From Myotis daubentonii (Eukaryota > Chordata > Mammalia > Chiroptera > Vespertilionidae): a stretch of DNA of 64,000 nucleotides. Under the pieces are notes generated by a model that worked only from the letters and a program-made list of their open reading frames with translations, was not told the origin of the DNA and made no database searches. This document shows, piece after piece, positions 13,239 to 22,045 of this stretch (the stretch's first letter is position 1; the number at the start of each line of letters is the position of its first letter). Location of the stretch: positions 32,455,799-32,519,798 of the forward strand of contig NC_081850.1 of assembly GCF_963259705.1 (NCBI RefSeq), read 5' to 3'. Both the position numbers and the translations under genes were made by a program.

Positions 13239-14344
13239 GTCCAACCGAATCAGCCTCTCCGGTGGTGTGGCAGTGCCTAGGAAACCGTATCTCTTCAAGC
13301 TCATGTGACCTGTGCCCTCACGCCTGCCGCTACGGAGCCTGTTGAGTCATCATGCAGAAGCCGAAACAGCATCCTACTTAATACCATGTGCAATGTAGCC
13401 CCCAAAGAGTATCCTTTAGCTCTTGGGACAATTTTTCAGAACATCTGCCCACCCACCCCGATGACCATGCGGGACGTTAGGAAACCCACGGGGCCTTGGG
13501 GAGATGCTCCCTCGGTGTCTGGCTGGGTCTGACACTTGCTGGCCCTGCTAGTTCACTCTAGGAAGGATTTGTCAACAGCTCTTTCCCCGAGGGCGAGCCG
13601 GCTGGCAGGAGCTGAAGAGAGGATTCCTTGTCTGTCTTGTTGGAACCCCCACTCAGAGGGCTGGCTCCCCTCCTGCCACCACACCCAGACCCGCCCAGCG
13701 TCCCTGCAGCCAGTGTTCCCATGACAGCACTTGCTCTTGTGAAATCGTCCTCGTGCCTAACTCTCCCACGAGATCATAAGACTTTTTTCAAGGGAAGCAT
13801 AGCATCTTGGGCAGGTTATACAGTGCTTAGCTCTTAGAAACGCTTCGTGGATTCAAAATACCGAATGCCTTTCCAGAGGATAGTCATGAAGCAAAGGTGG
13901 AATCACAGACCTGCCCTTCATCCTCACTTGCTCTTTGGCAACTCACCTTTGTTCTGTCTGCAGACCACCTTCCGGAGCCTGAGGAAAGAGGCAACTTGCT
14001 TCCAGACATGTTTTTTGGCCTGGGAACCCACAGCAAAGGCTGAAGAGCCAAGAATGCAGACCAAAATGGCCAGATCCAACTCTTTACCAATCCTGTCCCC
14101 TTGCCTGTTCAGCCTCAGAGAAGCTGGTGTGAGCCCCTTGTGGGACCACAGGCCTCCTCGCTTCATTGCCACCGTTTCACTCTGGAGAAATAAGCACTGG
14201 AGAGATTCACGGACAGGCCTGTGCCGGCGGAATTCAGAAGCTGTGTGAGCAAAAGCTTTGAACTTACTCTTTAGCTGTGATGTAGGAGTGGCCGTGCCCT
14301 CTCCTGGGGTGCCCATAGACGAGCTGGGCCTCTTCACTGGGCAT
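1989..14344 (-). CDS. MLANA: MLANA coding span (Melan-A / MART-1), exons 2-5
   Basis: Joining 14344-14268, 10056-9960, 3255-3142 and 2057-1989 on the minus strand gives an uninterrupted 118-residue reading frame, the same length as human MLANA. Residues 1-25 are the short N-terminal luminal part (MPSEEAQLVYGH...). About 27-47 form one hydrophobic membrane segment (AGIGVLTVILGLVLFLGCWY), followed by a Cys and a basic CRRRNGY stop-transfer stretch. The cytosolic tail ends in PPAYEKLSAQQSPPPYSP, with two PPxY motifs known to bind WW-domain ubiquitin ligases. MLANA is a melanosome/Golgi membrane protein of pigment cells that assists PMEL processing and melanosome maturation. All introns have GT-AG ends. 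No frameshift or premature stop is seen, so the gene looks functional. Identification is from recalled family sequence, not a search, but the match in every exon is strong. Confidence 0.95.
2058..3141 (-). other. MLANA: MLANA intron 4
   Basis: GT-AG intron between exons 4 and 5, with a polypyrimidine tract before CCCAG at the exon 5 side. It contains a small mariner-type MITE (2295-2419); the rest is AT-rich and unrecognised. Confidence 0.85.
2295..2419. mobile_element. Mariner-type MITE, 125 bp
   Basis: Inverted ends, cagggcatctcccc at the left and ggggacaccct at the right, with matching inner arms around tatgcacacttt / aaagtgtgtgtata. TA dinucleotides flank both sides. No coding capacity. 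It lies in MLANA intron 4. Confidence 0.7.
3142..3255 (-). CDS. MLANA: MLANA exon 4 (cytosolic domain)
   Basis: Acceptor ...TTTCAG precedes GGCAAAAGC and donor GTAAGT follows CCTGTG. The 114-base exon (38 codons, phase 0 at both ends) encodes residues 59-96. Landmarks shared with human are VGTQ, DSK and EPV, at the same spacing. The middle of the exon is divergent and lacks the three cysteines of the human exon. It is too short and spliced to appear as a single ORF. Confidence 0.9.
3345..3492 (+). repeat. MIR SINE relic
   Basis: Degenerate MIR core: phrases resembling tcagttttctcatctgtaatatgaaaataa and a gtgcctggtaccca end. Ancient mammalian SINE. Confidence 0.65.
3509..3717 (-). repeat. Ves SINE
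   Basis: Minus-oriented Ves SINE of the GACCTCCTGGTTCATAGG subtype. Imperfect target repeats start TCAATGGCT (3497) and TCAATGACT (3718). Confidence 0.88.
4272..4460 (-). repeat. MER5A-like hAT-Charlie relic
   Basis: Begins tggttctcaaacatgagcg and ends near a degenerate agaactactg, with MER5A landmarks between (agtttctgattcag-like and aatttgcatttctaa). About 189 bp, the usual MER5A length. Confidence 0.75.
4800..4821 (+). repeat. G-rich homopolymer run
   Basis: A run of about 19 guanines interrupted once by C. It produces an artificial Gly/Pro-rich ORF on each strand. Confidence 0.9.
4949..5202 (-). repeat. Older Ves-like SINE
   Basis: Minus-oriented tRNA-derived SINE of a diverged subtype (ccattgatttttagagag start, then gaaacatcgatgtgagag; ends tgcctgccaggc). 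The head differs from the common Ves subtype. Confidence 0.75.
6763..7729 (+). mobile_element. Composite HeliBat-like Helitron (two units)
   Basis: Starts TCCTATCTAAT after A and ends ...GGGCCTCTAG before T, as expected of Helitrons inserted between A and T. A palindromic GTGCA...TGCAC lies just inside the 3' end. Internally, at 7263/7264, a second GGCCTCTA end is joined directly to a second TCTTATATAG start, so it is two non-autonomous Helitrons (501 and 466 bp) head to tail. The second unit carries the HeliBat hallmark CCACCAGGGGGCAG block. No Rep/helicase is encoded. Confidence 0.88.
8018..8237 (+). repeat. Ves-like SINE
   Basis: tRNA-like head (tagttcagtgattggacaacc), pyrimidine-rich middle and A-rich tail. 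Short target repeats AATATTCTC at 8009 and 8238. Confidence 0.78.
9454..9670 (+). repeat. Ves SINE
   Basis: Common Ves subtype: ccggtttggctcagtgg head with B-box-like ggttcgattcc and an aatcaataaaatatattt tail. Perfect 13-bp target duplication AAGAGGACCACAA at 9441 and 9671. Confidence 0.94.
9960..10056 (-). CDS. MLANA: MLANA exon 3 (membrane segment)
   Basis: Acceptor ...GGGCCAG precedes GATCGCAGGG, completing codon 26 as Glu. The 97-base exon encodes residues 26-58: EIAGIGVLTVILGLVLFLG, then CWYCRRRNGY, then GSLK. It ends CTGAAG before donor GTTGGT (9959-9954). A downstream GTAAAG donor, 4 bases later, would leave the wrong phase for exon 4, so the GTTGGT donor is chosen. The segment covers the single transmembrane helix and the human HLA-A2 epitope region 26-35; here the epitope reads EIAGIGVLTV against human EAAGIGILTV. 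Confidence 0.95.
10445..10700 (-). repeat. MIR relic split by a hAT MITE
   Basis: Reverse MIR with gccaggtgccatgctaaac before the insertion and attctcacaacagccctggag ... cagatgagg after it. The MITE at 10488-10556 interrupts it. Confidence 0.75.
10488..10556. mobile_element. Short hAT-type MITE, 69 bp
   Basis: Inverted ends CAGCGGTCGCCAACC and GGCTGGCAACCACTG match at 12 of 15 positions. Internal repeats of GGTGGTCCG flank a GCGGGCCGC core. No convincing 8-bp target duplication remains. Confidence 0.65.
10926..10978 (+). repeat. (GT)n microsatellite
   Basis: About 25 GT units with one interruption. Confidence 0.97.
11981..12354 (-). mobile_element. SPIN-like hAT MITE interrupted by a Tc/mariner MITE
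   Basis: Ends CAGCGGTGCTCAACC and GGTTGAGAACCGCTG, with the SPIN internal landmarks (taaaattattttcgttgc, atcgtaatgtaaatatctgatatgcagg). The element is complete apart from the insertion at 12136-12300. SPIN is a hAT family spread by horizontal transfer among tetrapods. Confidence 0.88.
12136..12300. mobile_element. Tc/mariner (Tigger-like) MITE, 165 bp
   Basis: Terminal inverted repeats cagtggggccttgacttac / gtaagtcaaggccccactg, with TA on each side (12134-12135, 12301-12302). It sits inside the SPIN element, so it inserted later. Confidence 0.92.
12640..12775 (-). repeat. Possible MIR relic
   Basis: Weak reverse MIR resemblance (ccaacctctgaggtaggtggg ... cttcaggctggtacagtgcc). Confidence 0.4.
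13180..13236 (+). repeat. Compound (CT)n(CA)n microsatellite
   Basis: A C-rich run (from about 13150) leads into (CT)n, then about 18 CA units. Confidence 0.95.
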
Positions 14345-14367
14345 CTTCACTAGGGACCACAGGACAC
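14268..14367 (-). CDS. MLANA: MLANA exon 2 (start codon and N-terminal 25 codons)
   Basis: Acceptor TTAG precedes GTGTCC (exon starts at 14367). A 23-base 5' UTR leads to ATG at 14344-14342. The 25 codons that follow read MPSEEAQLVYGHPRRGHGHSY and so on, against human MPREDAHFIYGYPKKGHGHSY. The exon ends in GA (two bases of codon 26) before donor GTAAGT at 14267. The start is fixed by homology and by the exon boundary. A longer minus-strand ORF overlapping here (13924-14337) is in another frame and is not the gene. Confidence 0.92.
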
Positions 14368-14667
14368 CTAACAGAGAGGCACACGGGCATCATGTAATGC
14401 ACCCAGAGCACCCTCCTCCTCACCCCATAAAGACCCCACAGACACTCCCACTCGGTGAGCAGGAACGACAGCTGGGACCTGGTCTCTTTGTGAGAGGATG
14501 TGTACCTGCTTCCGTCCTTGCTACCAAGTGGAAATGGCCCAGGTTTCTAACCCCTTCCACCAACTGAAAATTAAGTTCAAAGAAGAAACAAAAGCAAAAT
14601 GCTTTCAAATTAAGTTATTATTTGGGGGGGGGGGATGTTCTTTATTTGCCTTCAATTTGACTCTATG

Positions 14668-14859
14668 CAGCGGTTCTCAACCTTCCTAATGCTGCGACCC
14701 TTTAATACAGTTCCTCGTGTTGTGGTGACCCCCAACCATAAAATTATTTTCGTTGCTACTTCATAACTGTAATGTTGCTACTGTTATGAATCGTAATGTA
14801 AATATCTGATATGCAGGATGTATTTTCATTGTTCGCGACCCACAGGTTGAGAACCGCTG
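14668..14859 (-). mobile_element. SPIN-like hAT MITE
   Basis: Complete short element with ends CAGCGGTTCTCAACC and GGTTGAGAACCGCTG and the same interior as the 11981 copy, same orientation. Flanking 8-mers (actctatg, ctagagaa) do not match, so the target duplication has decayed. Lies in MLANA intron 1. Confidence 0.9.
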
Positions 14860-15475
14860 CTAGAGAAACAAGCAAAATGTATTTTTATTATTCCTTCCTT
14901 TCCTTGGCCCAAGACTGTGGTTAATAACAGGAGTTATTTCTCTCTAGCGGTATTATTTGATATCAATCCTTGGACAAATAGGAGGCTATGGTGACCTACT
15001 GCGTGTGGCCATGCACAGCACCCTCCCAGCCCACTTTTCAACAAAGAAAACCACCCCCTACAGGTGCCTGGTCTAATCCACATTCACCCCCCAAAATGGG
15101 CTGAAGAAGCCCATAGCTTGACTTTCATAAAAATTTCTTGTCCCTCCCGCTGAAATCAATTGCTGCTTCTCCCTTGTTCAAGTCTCATGACTGGGATTTA
15201 AAGTGTGTGTGTGTGTGTGTGTGAAATTTAATCTATAATTTAATAAAAAATTTAATCTATAATACAAATAGACAAAAAGCTCATGAACGGCAGTGGGCGT
15301 GATTAAAGTGTGCTTGTTAAAACCCAACAGCGGTTTCTCTTCTCCCCTTGCTATTATGTATTTTTCTTTCCTCTTATTGTTCTCATGCATTTTAAAGGTC
15401 TGGTCCCCACAGAATTATATTAATGAGCCTGTTTGGAACAGCGGGAGAGAAGTGGAGGCAGAGTGGAGAATTCAC

Positions 15476-15482
15476 CACATGA
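15476..15482 (-). promoter_or_regulatory. Candidate MITF M-box in MLANA intron 1
   Basis: On the minus strand the sequence reads GGTCATGTGGT, differing at two positions from the M-box AGTCATGTGCT that MITF binds in pigment-cell genes. It lies roughly 0.5 kb downstream of exon 1. MLANA is a known MITF target, so the site is plausible, but a single short motif is weak evidence. Confidence 0.25.
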
Positions 15483-15960
15483 CCCCTTCCACAGGGCAGT
15501 CCCTGTATAATTAGCCCTTCCCAGGGGTAAAAAAGACATTACAGCTGAGCTCACTGATCAGCTCAGGGGAATAATGTCGGGGTGAGCCCCGTGTTCAAAA
15601 TGACAGACACGGCACTCCATCCATTCTGGGTTAACTTGTGGTGAAGCTCTGCCTCCAGTTCAGAGCCGTGGGGCAGGGGGCAGGGACAGCAATGCCCCTC
15701 CCAGGAGAAGCAGTCCTTCCAGCGACAGACGCTGCTGCTCACAGTGGGCTCTCCCGGGGCCTCTGCTCTGCTGCTTGGCAGTCTCCAGAGAGCATCGAGG
15801 AGACTTTATGAACCTTCCGAAGTTGGAGAATGACAAACACGGAGGAGTTCTGTGATGGCCAAGCATCAGGGAGGCGATGAGGGAGGGTGGGGGGTCACCA
15901 GGCCCCTGGCCCTGCCCTGAAGGAACAGGCTCCCTGTGCATGAGAAGGCAATGCTCTTAC

Positions 15961-15990
15961 CTTCTGGATGGGGTCGTCCTCCGACTGCAG
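15961..15990 (-). other. MLANA: MLANA exon 1 (non-coding, 5' UTR); 5' end approximate
   Basis: On the minus strand the segment ending ...CCATCCAGAAG is followed directly by a donor, GTAAGA (15960-15955). It aligns with my recollection of the short human MLANA first exon, which is non-coding and joins the exon starting GTGTCC, as exon 2 does here. The transcription start is inferred only by that alignment and lies near 15985-16000. I see no clear TATA box; upstream (higher coordinates) is a purine-rich stretch. A CAGCTG E-box lies at the presumed start (about 15986-15993). Confidence 0.6.
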
Positions 15991-17830
15991 CTGCCCTGTG
16001 TGTGAAGACTGCTTCTCCTCTCTTAATCTTTCTGTTTTTCCCCCTGGTCTTGAGTCCCATGTTAGTCATGAGTTTGGATTTCTGAGGGGGTCATCTGTGA
16101 TTGCTTAATTGGCGTGAATGGAACCAATTTCATTTCTCCCCTCAAAAAGTCATGGCTCACTATGGCTTCTGTTTTCCTTCATCTTGGGGAAGCCATTTAT
16201 TTTCAATGCTGGTCCCTCCTCTGTAGGGTCGCTGGTTAAAATACAGGATGATAGTTGCGTTTGAATTTCAGAAGAACAATAATTTTAGTACTTTAGAAGT
16301 GATGAACTGTGGCTCATTTATTAGTATAAATATGTCCCTTTTACTGCACGAGACCTATTTTCACTGAAGAGATTATATTTATTTATCTAACATTTCGATG
16401 GAACTGGGCCCCTCACAGCCGCCCTCATGCAGCCTCCAAGGGTTGAAGAGCCTCCGGGCTTAGACCTAGAGCCCATCGAGGCCCACCCCCTTCCAGTCAA
16501 GAAGAGGAAATAGAACACCCCTAAGACTTCCGAAGCTGAGCTCCCTGATTTCGTTGTGATGTTCTCAGAGATAACTGTCCCCCGGGGAGAGGCAGATAAG
16601 ATTTTCTCTTTGAAGGTAGAATCTAACGGAAAGCAGGGCTGATTGAACCTGATTATCAAATGTGTAGATGCCAGAGCGTTTCCATGGGACAGACTGCTAC
16701 CTCTGCTCACCAGCTCTCCGTAACTATCGTGAACAAACCAAACAAAACACCATCAGAATCAGTCAATCTGAGCCTTCTCAACCCTGAGCTCGTAGACTAA
16801 ATGGCCACTAAGTTCTCCTTCCTCATAACATATGAGGGCCCCACTCCTGCCAAATCCTGTGGGTGTCCAGTGACCATGTGAGATTGTCCTGTGTGAGGAC
16901 ATACTGAACCAAGGCATCACTGGAAATGGCCCGGGAGAGACAGAACAGAAAGAGGGGTGTTCATCCTATTAGGTGAGACAGAGAAAGCCTTTCTGGAAAG
17001 GAGAGAAAACGTAAATTGAGATCTACATGAGAAGGAGTCAGCCATAGGAAGACGGAGGAAGAGATTGCAGATGGAGAGAAGAAGCAGTGCAAAGGCCCTG
17101 AGGCAGGATAATAGAACATGACTTGGTCTGGGTTCCCAGGACTGAGGCTGATTCAGGAGATTTTGCTCAGAAGTCCGGAAGGATACAAGCTCTCGGTGTC
17201 CACGGATTTGGGGAAAGCAGTTTCAAGCTGAACCTTGGGGCAATGCCCAGTAACTCTCACAAAGGCCTGTGGCAGGTACTGTTCTGAGCCAAGAAGCCAC
17301 AGGTCTGTGTGAACCGGGGCTGGACAGCTAGGCCCCTAGATGATTGGCAGCAAGACCAGTGAGGAGGGAGGTACTGGCCTGGATCTCGGGGAAGGGGAAG
17401 CGTCCAGTCTCACTCCAGTCCCCGGGTGCCGGGTGGTCATTCAGGGGCCTTGCGTGCGGGCATTGTTCCAGCATGGAGACTGCAGAGCCGCTGGCATCTT
17501 CCCCTCCCCCAGAGGGCGCTACAGGGCCAGACCCAGCACACTGGGGACACTGTGACCTGTCTGGGGCATGCTCTCCAGTGCCTCTGCTCTTCAGAGTTCA
17601 GCAAGTAAGGCCGGCTCAGACTGTACAAGGGCTTCTCTTTGGGCCTTTGAGTGGTTTGCAGCTTCTGAGGTACCCAGTCCTGTCAGGGTTAGGTGCCCAG
17701 GATTGGCTGGTGGGGCTTCCTCGAATAGGGTTCCCAAGGAACCTCCGCCTGAAAATCCCACCACATCCTGTTTCCTGGAAGTGCCCCCCAAGTTCCCTTT
17801 GACTAGGCTCCTAGGCACTGTCCTTGGACT
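15991..17830. other. Spacer 5' of MLANA
   Basis: Contains the MLANA promoter region next to exon 1. No other gene, and no repeat that I can name with confidence. ORFs near 17340-17840 overlap in three frames and have no recognisable domain. Confidence 0.6.
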
Positions 17831-17832
17831 GG

Positions 17833-18020
17833 CCTAGACTCAGGCTCTATTCTAGGACCAGGCCAGGCCCTGCCTGCCCTCACCCTCCACACTTCCTAGT
17901 GACTTGTGACAGCATTGCGCCCCCACCCCCACACCCCCACACCCCAGGCTGACAGCAGGGGCTCCAGAGTCCCAACTGCCTGCACATCATCTCTTCACTC
18001 TGTGTCACTTTGGGCAAATC
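17833..18020 (+). repeat. Left copy of a diverged local duplication
   Basis: Shares ggccaggccct-gccctcac and caggggctc-gagtcc-aactgcctgca...tgtg-cactttggg blocks with 18520-18680, offset 663-686 bp. Confidence 0.6.
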
Positions 18021-18165
18021 ATAAATCCCTTGGAGCCCCGTTGCCTGCATCTAGAAAGTGGGGCTCATAAAAGTACCCACTCCGGAGGTTAGCGGTGTGA
18101 GTTCAAAGAGATCCTGCTCACCACGTGTTGGCACAGTGGCTGGCACAGAATAAGTTCAGCAACAT
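17975..18165 (+). repeat. MIR relic
   Basis: MIR-like tgtcactttgggcaaatcat ... gcctgcatctagaaagtgggg ... cacagtggctggcacagaa. Confidence 0.65.
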
Positions 18166-18519
18166 CGTGTGAACTGTACCAGGAGGCTGCCTGACCCATT
18201 ACCCCGTTGGCCCAGCTCAACCTGCCTTGAGTTTAGAAGCGGCCGCCACCTCCCCTGTCCCAGCTCCTGGTTAGAGCTTGTGCCAAGTCACACCTTGCTG
18301 GCCACTGCCTGGCGCTCTGCTGCCACCTGGTGGGCCTGGCCTTGCACCACAAGCCCACCTGATGAAGCCGCGCTGAGGGCGGGCACTGATTGCAGAAATG
18401 CCTCTTCGATCTTTTCAAAACCTTCTGCTCACAGTGCTCAGGGCCAGGACCCACTGTACTCATCTTCCTTGGGACTTAGAACCTTCTTCAGTGCTGGTCA
18501 CTGTTCTTAGATCGCCATA

Positions 18520-18680
18520 GCCTCGGGCTCCGCCCCCGAGAAGCCAGGCCAGGCCCTACTGCCCTCACTGTGTCCCCTTCCAGGGACTTCCTCTTCTCCA
18601 TCCCCACTCCCCCTCCTCCAGGGGCTCTGGAGTCCAAACTGCCTGCAGTTCATCTTTTCAATCTGTGTGACTTTGGGGTG
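18520..18680 (+). repeat. Right copy of the local duplication
   Basis: Diverged copy of 17833-18020; similarity stops at ctttgggg, about 65 bp before the Helitron at 18743. Confidence 0.6.
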
Positions 18681-18742
18681 TGAGTGTCAGGGTCTCCTGG
18701 GAGGAATGCAGAGGCCAACAGTGCTAAGGGATTATAAATGTA

Positions 18743-20016
18743 CTAGGGGCCCGGTGCACGAAATTCGTGCACTGGGTGTGTGTGTGTGGGGGAGTGTCCC
18801 TCAGCCCAGCCTGCCCCCTCTCACATACTGGGAGCCCTCAGGCGTTGACCCCCATCACCCTCCAATCGCAGGATCGGCCCCTTGCCCAGGCCTGACGCCT
18901 CTGACAGAGGTGTCAGGCCTGGGCAGGGGACCCTCATTTCCCCCCATCACTGGTTCTGCCCCCAGCCCAGGTCTGATGCCTCTGGCCCAGGCATCAGGCC
19001 TGGGCAGGGGACCCCCAGACCCCTCCGATTGCTGGCTCTGCCCCTTGCCCAAGCCTGATGCCTCAGCCAGAGGCGTAGACCCCCATCACCCTCTGATCAC
19101 CTGATCAGCCCCTTGCCCAGGCCTGACGCCTCTGCCAGAGGTGTCAGTCTTGGACAGGGGACCCGCATCTCCCCCCGATCACTGACTCTGGCCCCCGCCC
19201 AGGCCTGAGGCCTCTGGCCCAGGAATCATGCCTCGGCAGGGGACCCCCATCTCCCTCTGATCGCTTGTTCCACCCCCCGCCCAAGCCTGACGCCTCTGAC
19301 CCAGGCTTCAGGCCTGGGCAAGGGGACCATCATATCCCCCCAATCCCTGGCTCAGCCCCCCGCCCAGGCCTGATGCCTCGGCCAGAGGAGTTGACCCTCA
19401 TCACCCTCCAATCACCAATCACCGGATCGGCCCCTTGACCAGGCCTGAGGCCTCCGGCAGAGGTGTCAGGCCTGGGCAGGGGACCCCCAGCTCCCCACGG
19501 TTGCAGGCTCCGCCCCTGCCCAGGTCTAATGCCTCTGGCCTAGGCGTCCGGCCCGGGCAGCGGGGACCCGCAGCTGCAGCGGCCCCGCGATCATGGGCTT
19601 TGCTTTAGGCCCAGGCAAGGGATCCCTAGCTCCCGGGACTGCCAGCTTCGACCGTGCCCAGCTCCCATCGCTGGCTCCACCCCTACTTCCTGCTATCACT
19701 GGCCAGGGCGGCAAAGGCACCTGATTCTCCGATCATGGCTGGGGGGCAGGGCAAAGGCGGCCCCAGGGCCGCCTTTGCCCTGCCCCCCAGCTCTTAGCTC
19801 CCCCCTGGGTTTCCGATCACTGTCAGTGGCAGGGGGCTTCTTCCTGCTTTCCCTTTCGCCTCCCTGCATTGTGCCTACATATGCAAATTAACCGCCATCT
19901 TGTTGGCAGTTAACTGCCAATCATAGTTGGCAGTTAATTTGCATATAGCCCTGATTAGCCAATGAAAAGGGTATCGTCGTACGCCAATTACCATTTTTCT
20001 CTTTTATTAGTGTAGA
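18743..20016 (-). mobile_element. HeliBat-like Helitron with internal tandem repeats
   Basis: Minus orientation: 5' TCTACACTAATAAAAGAG at the right end, 3' ...CCGGGCCCCTAG at the left. A perfect 19-base palindrome GTGCACGAAATTCGTGCAC lies just inside the 3' end. Bases flanking the ends fit A^T insertion. The body contains a GC-rich array of about 80-bp units, and the 5' part carries gcaaattaactgccaac arms shared with other HeliBat copies here. Non-autonomous. Confidence 0.9.
18840..19580 (-). repeat. About 9 tandem units of roughly 80 bp inside the Helitron
   Basis: Units recur near 18890, 18969, 19052, 19119, 19203, 19286, 19367, 19442 and 19525. Each has a cctga-gcctc core, often a tcaggcctgggcaggggaccc block, and a ccc-atca-tggctc-gccc link. 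Confidence 0.8.
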
Positions 20017-20494
20017 TTATGTCATCTGGAGACCAGGTGGGCTGAGCCCCCAAATGACGCCAGCACCCAGCGATGGGGAGTCAGAGATCTTAAAGGACTC
20101 TAGGCGGCTTTTCCGGGCAGGCGGAAAGTTCTCTGGGTGGTCAGGGTCCCGGGAATCCTGGGAAGGTCGGGAAAGGAAGGAGAATGGTCTTAGCAAGTGG
20201 ACTGTGACCGAAGCGAAAGGGAATGTCCATTGTGAGGTGGCCTAGAGGTCCGTTCCCAGGGGAGGGGGTATCGATTCAACTATTTGATCAGACCTAACAG
20301 TTGGTTCTTGCTCCCTCACACACACCCCAGCAGAAAATTCTAGACTGCGATCACTGAAGGACATCGCTGTGAGTGGGTCTGATGCTGCTGCCCTTTCGTA
20401 GGAGACGTGGAACAAACAGAACTGGCTGTGTAGGAGGCCGCGAGGACAGGCAGGCACACCTGCGGCGGCCGCAGGGTCCTGGGCCGACCAAACG

Positions 20495-20645
20495 GCCTTC
20501 AGCCCCAGCTCCTGTTACACCTGTGTGATCCTGGGCACGTTACTTAACCTCTCTGAGCGTCAGCAATCCCATCTACAAAATGGCAATAAATACAAATTAC
20601 AAAATTGCTGTAAAAATTAAATGAGAAAAGCATCCAGCACAGACC
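20495..20645 (+). repeat. MIR relic
   Basis: tgtgtgatcctgggcacgtta, cttaacctctctgagc and aaaattaaatgagaaaagcat are MIR landmarks in order. Confidence 0.75.
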
Positions 20646-21879
20646 GTGGCAAGTTGCTGACGTTTGAGAAAAGCGGATGCCACTGGGACTCTCCTGCAAA
20701 CGTGCCAACAGCCTTGCGAGGGAGGGATAGCGGCTCATCCCCTCAACTCCCGGTCAGCTGTGGCCTGAGCGCGGCTGCTGCTCATCAGCTGAGTTACTGC
20801 CTGCGGAGCCCAGGGCGTGGGGCCGAGCAGCTCCGAAGGTGGAGGCCGTGGTGAGACGGAGACAGACAGAATGAAGTCTGTGCCCATGGGCGCCCCCCAG
20901 GAAAGCCCAGCAGCCTGGGGGCACCTGGAGGACAACCGGAGCCCCTCCTCCCTGAGACACAAGAGCAGGAGTGGCCGCTGCTGCCTCAGGCTGGACTTCC
21001 GGGAAGGAGCTGGGGGGACGCCGTCACTTTCCACCCCAGTAGGGAAGTCGTCCCAGGAGAACTAGCATGGTCCCCCACACAGGCACAGACGCTGGGGCGG
21101 GGTGAGCACCGTGGCCCAGGTCCCCACGCTCCGGTGGCAGAGAGGAGCCCAGTAAATCAGAGACGGGACTTAAACACCCCTGGCCGCTCTGACCAGTGTC
21201 CCTGAAGAAGGGTGGGCTTGCAGGGCTGGATTGGAATGACTTTTGAGGTGGAAAGTAGTGAGGGGTCAACCTCAGTGTCCACTGCGATGTCACCCCGGAT
21301 TCCTGCCCAGGACACAGCGGGAGTATTGGCTCTTCTCGGGGCAGGAGGCACAGGAGAGGGTTCTCGGAGGAAGAAGAGCTTCGTTGGAGTCTGGAAAGGT
21401 AAGCAGGGTTCACAGGTGTGAGGTGGGAGGGGGTCAGTCTAGTCAGGACTCAGGGTGCCAGGGGAAGGTGACATCCAGGTGGAGGGGGGACGGCTCAGAG
21501 GCTCCAAACAGCCTGGCAGGTTTGGGGAACGGCCAATAGCTCTATCCTGGCTGGAGCGCAAAGTACCAGAAAGAAAGTGCTGCCCCGAGGCCTGGGGCCT
21601 GAATCTCAAGGCTCCGGGAGCCCATGCTGAGGCTGACGGACTTACTCTGCAGGCTGTGTTGGGTCACAGAAAGGTTTTTAGCAAGGGAAAAAAAAAATGG
21701 GGCTGACCAGACTTGGGGTCATGAAAATATCTTCCTCCCAGGTGGCTGCGAGGCTTACACGTGTTGTTGTGTGTGAACACATTTTGTAAACGGAACACCA
21801 TGCTAACAGGCGCTCTAGGACAGCAGCTTGTGCTCAAACGCAGGGCGTTGGGCTGGTGGCATGGAGCGGCGGACGGGAG

Positions 21880-22045
21880 AAAGCCCGGGCTTTGGATTCT
21901 GGTTCAAATGCTGGCTACAGCAAGGACTGGTTGTGTGCCCTAAATTACCCAAGACACTCAGCCTCAGTTTCTTCATCTGCAGAATGGGAACACATTAGCT
22001 GCGTCTCGGGGAGGCTGTGGGGTGAGGGTTCATGCGTCTGGCAGG
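21880..22045 (+). repeat. MIR relic
   Basis: ggattctggttcaaatgctgg, cctcagtttcttcatctgca and aatgggaaca in MIR order. Confidence 0.75.

Larger units (their letters stand above)
10057..14267 (-). other. MLANA: MLANA intron 2
   Basis: GT-AG intron between exons 2 and 3. Contents: a MIR split by a short hAT MITE (10445-10700), (GT)n (10926-10978), a SPIN copy with a nested Tc/mariner MITE (11981-12354), a weak MIR (12640-12775) and a CT/CA compound microsatellite (13180-13236). The remainder, including 13237-14267, is GC-rich unique sequence where I see no further exon. Confidence 0.8.
14368..15960 (-). other. MLANA: MLANA intron 1
   Basis: Bounded by donor GTAAGA next to exon 1 and acceptor ...TCTGTTAG next to exon 2. 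It contains a SPIN-like hAT element (14668-14859), a short GT microsatellite (about 15205-15223), and otherwise unremarkable sequence. Confidence 0.6.

Noticed and set aside
13924..14337. 137-codon minus-strand frame overlapping MLANA exon 2
   Set aside because: It is out of frame with the conserved MLANA peptide, which needs the ATG at 14344 and the donor at 14267.
18840..19580. Regular repeats suggestive of an array system
   Set aside because: Units of about 80 bp are contiguous and without unique spacers, in a mammalian Helitron; not CRISPR.
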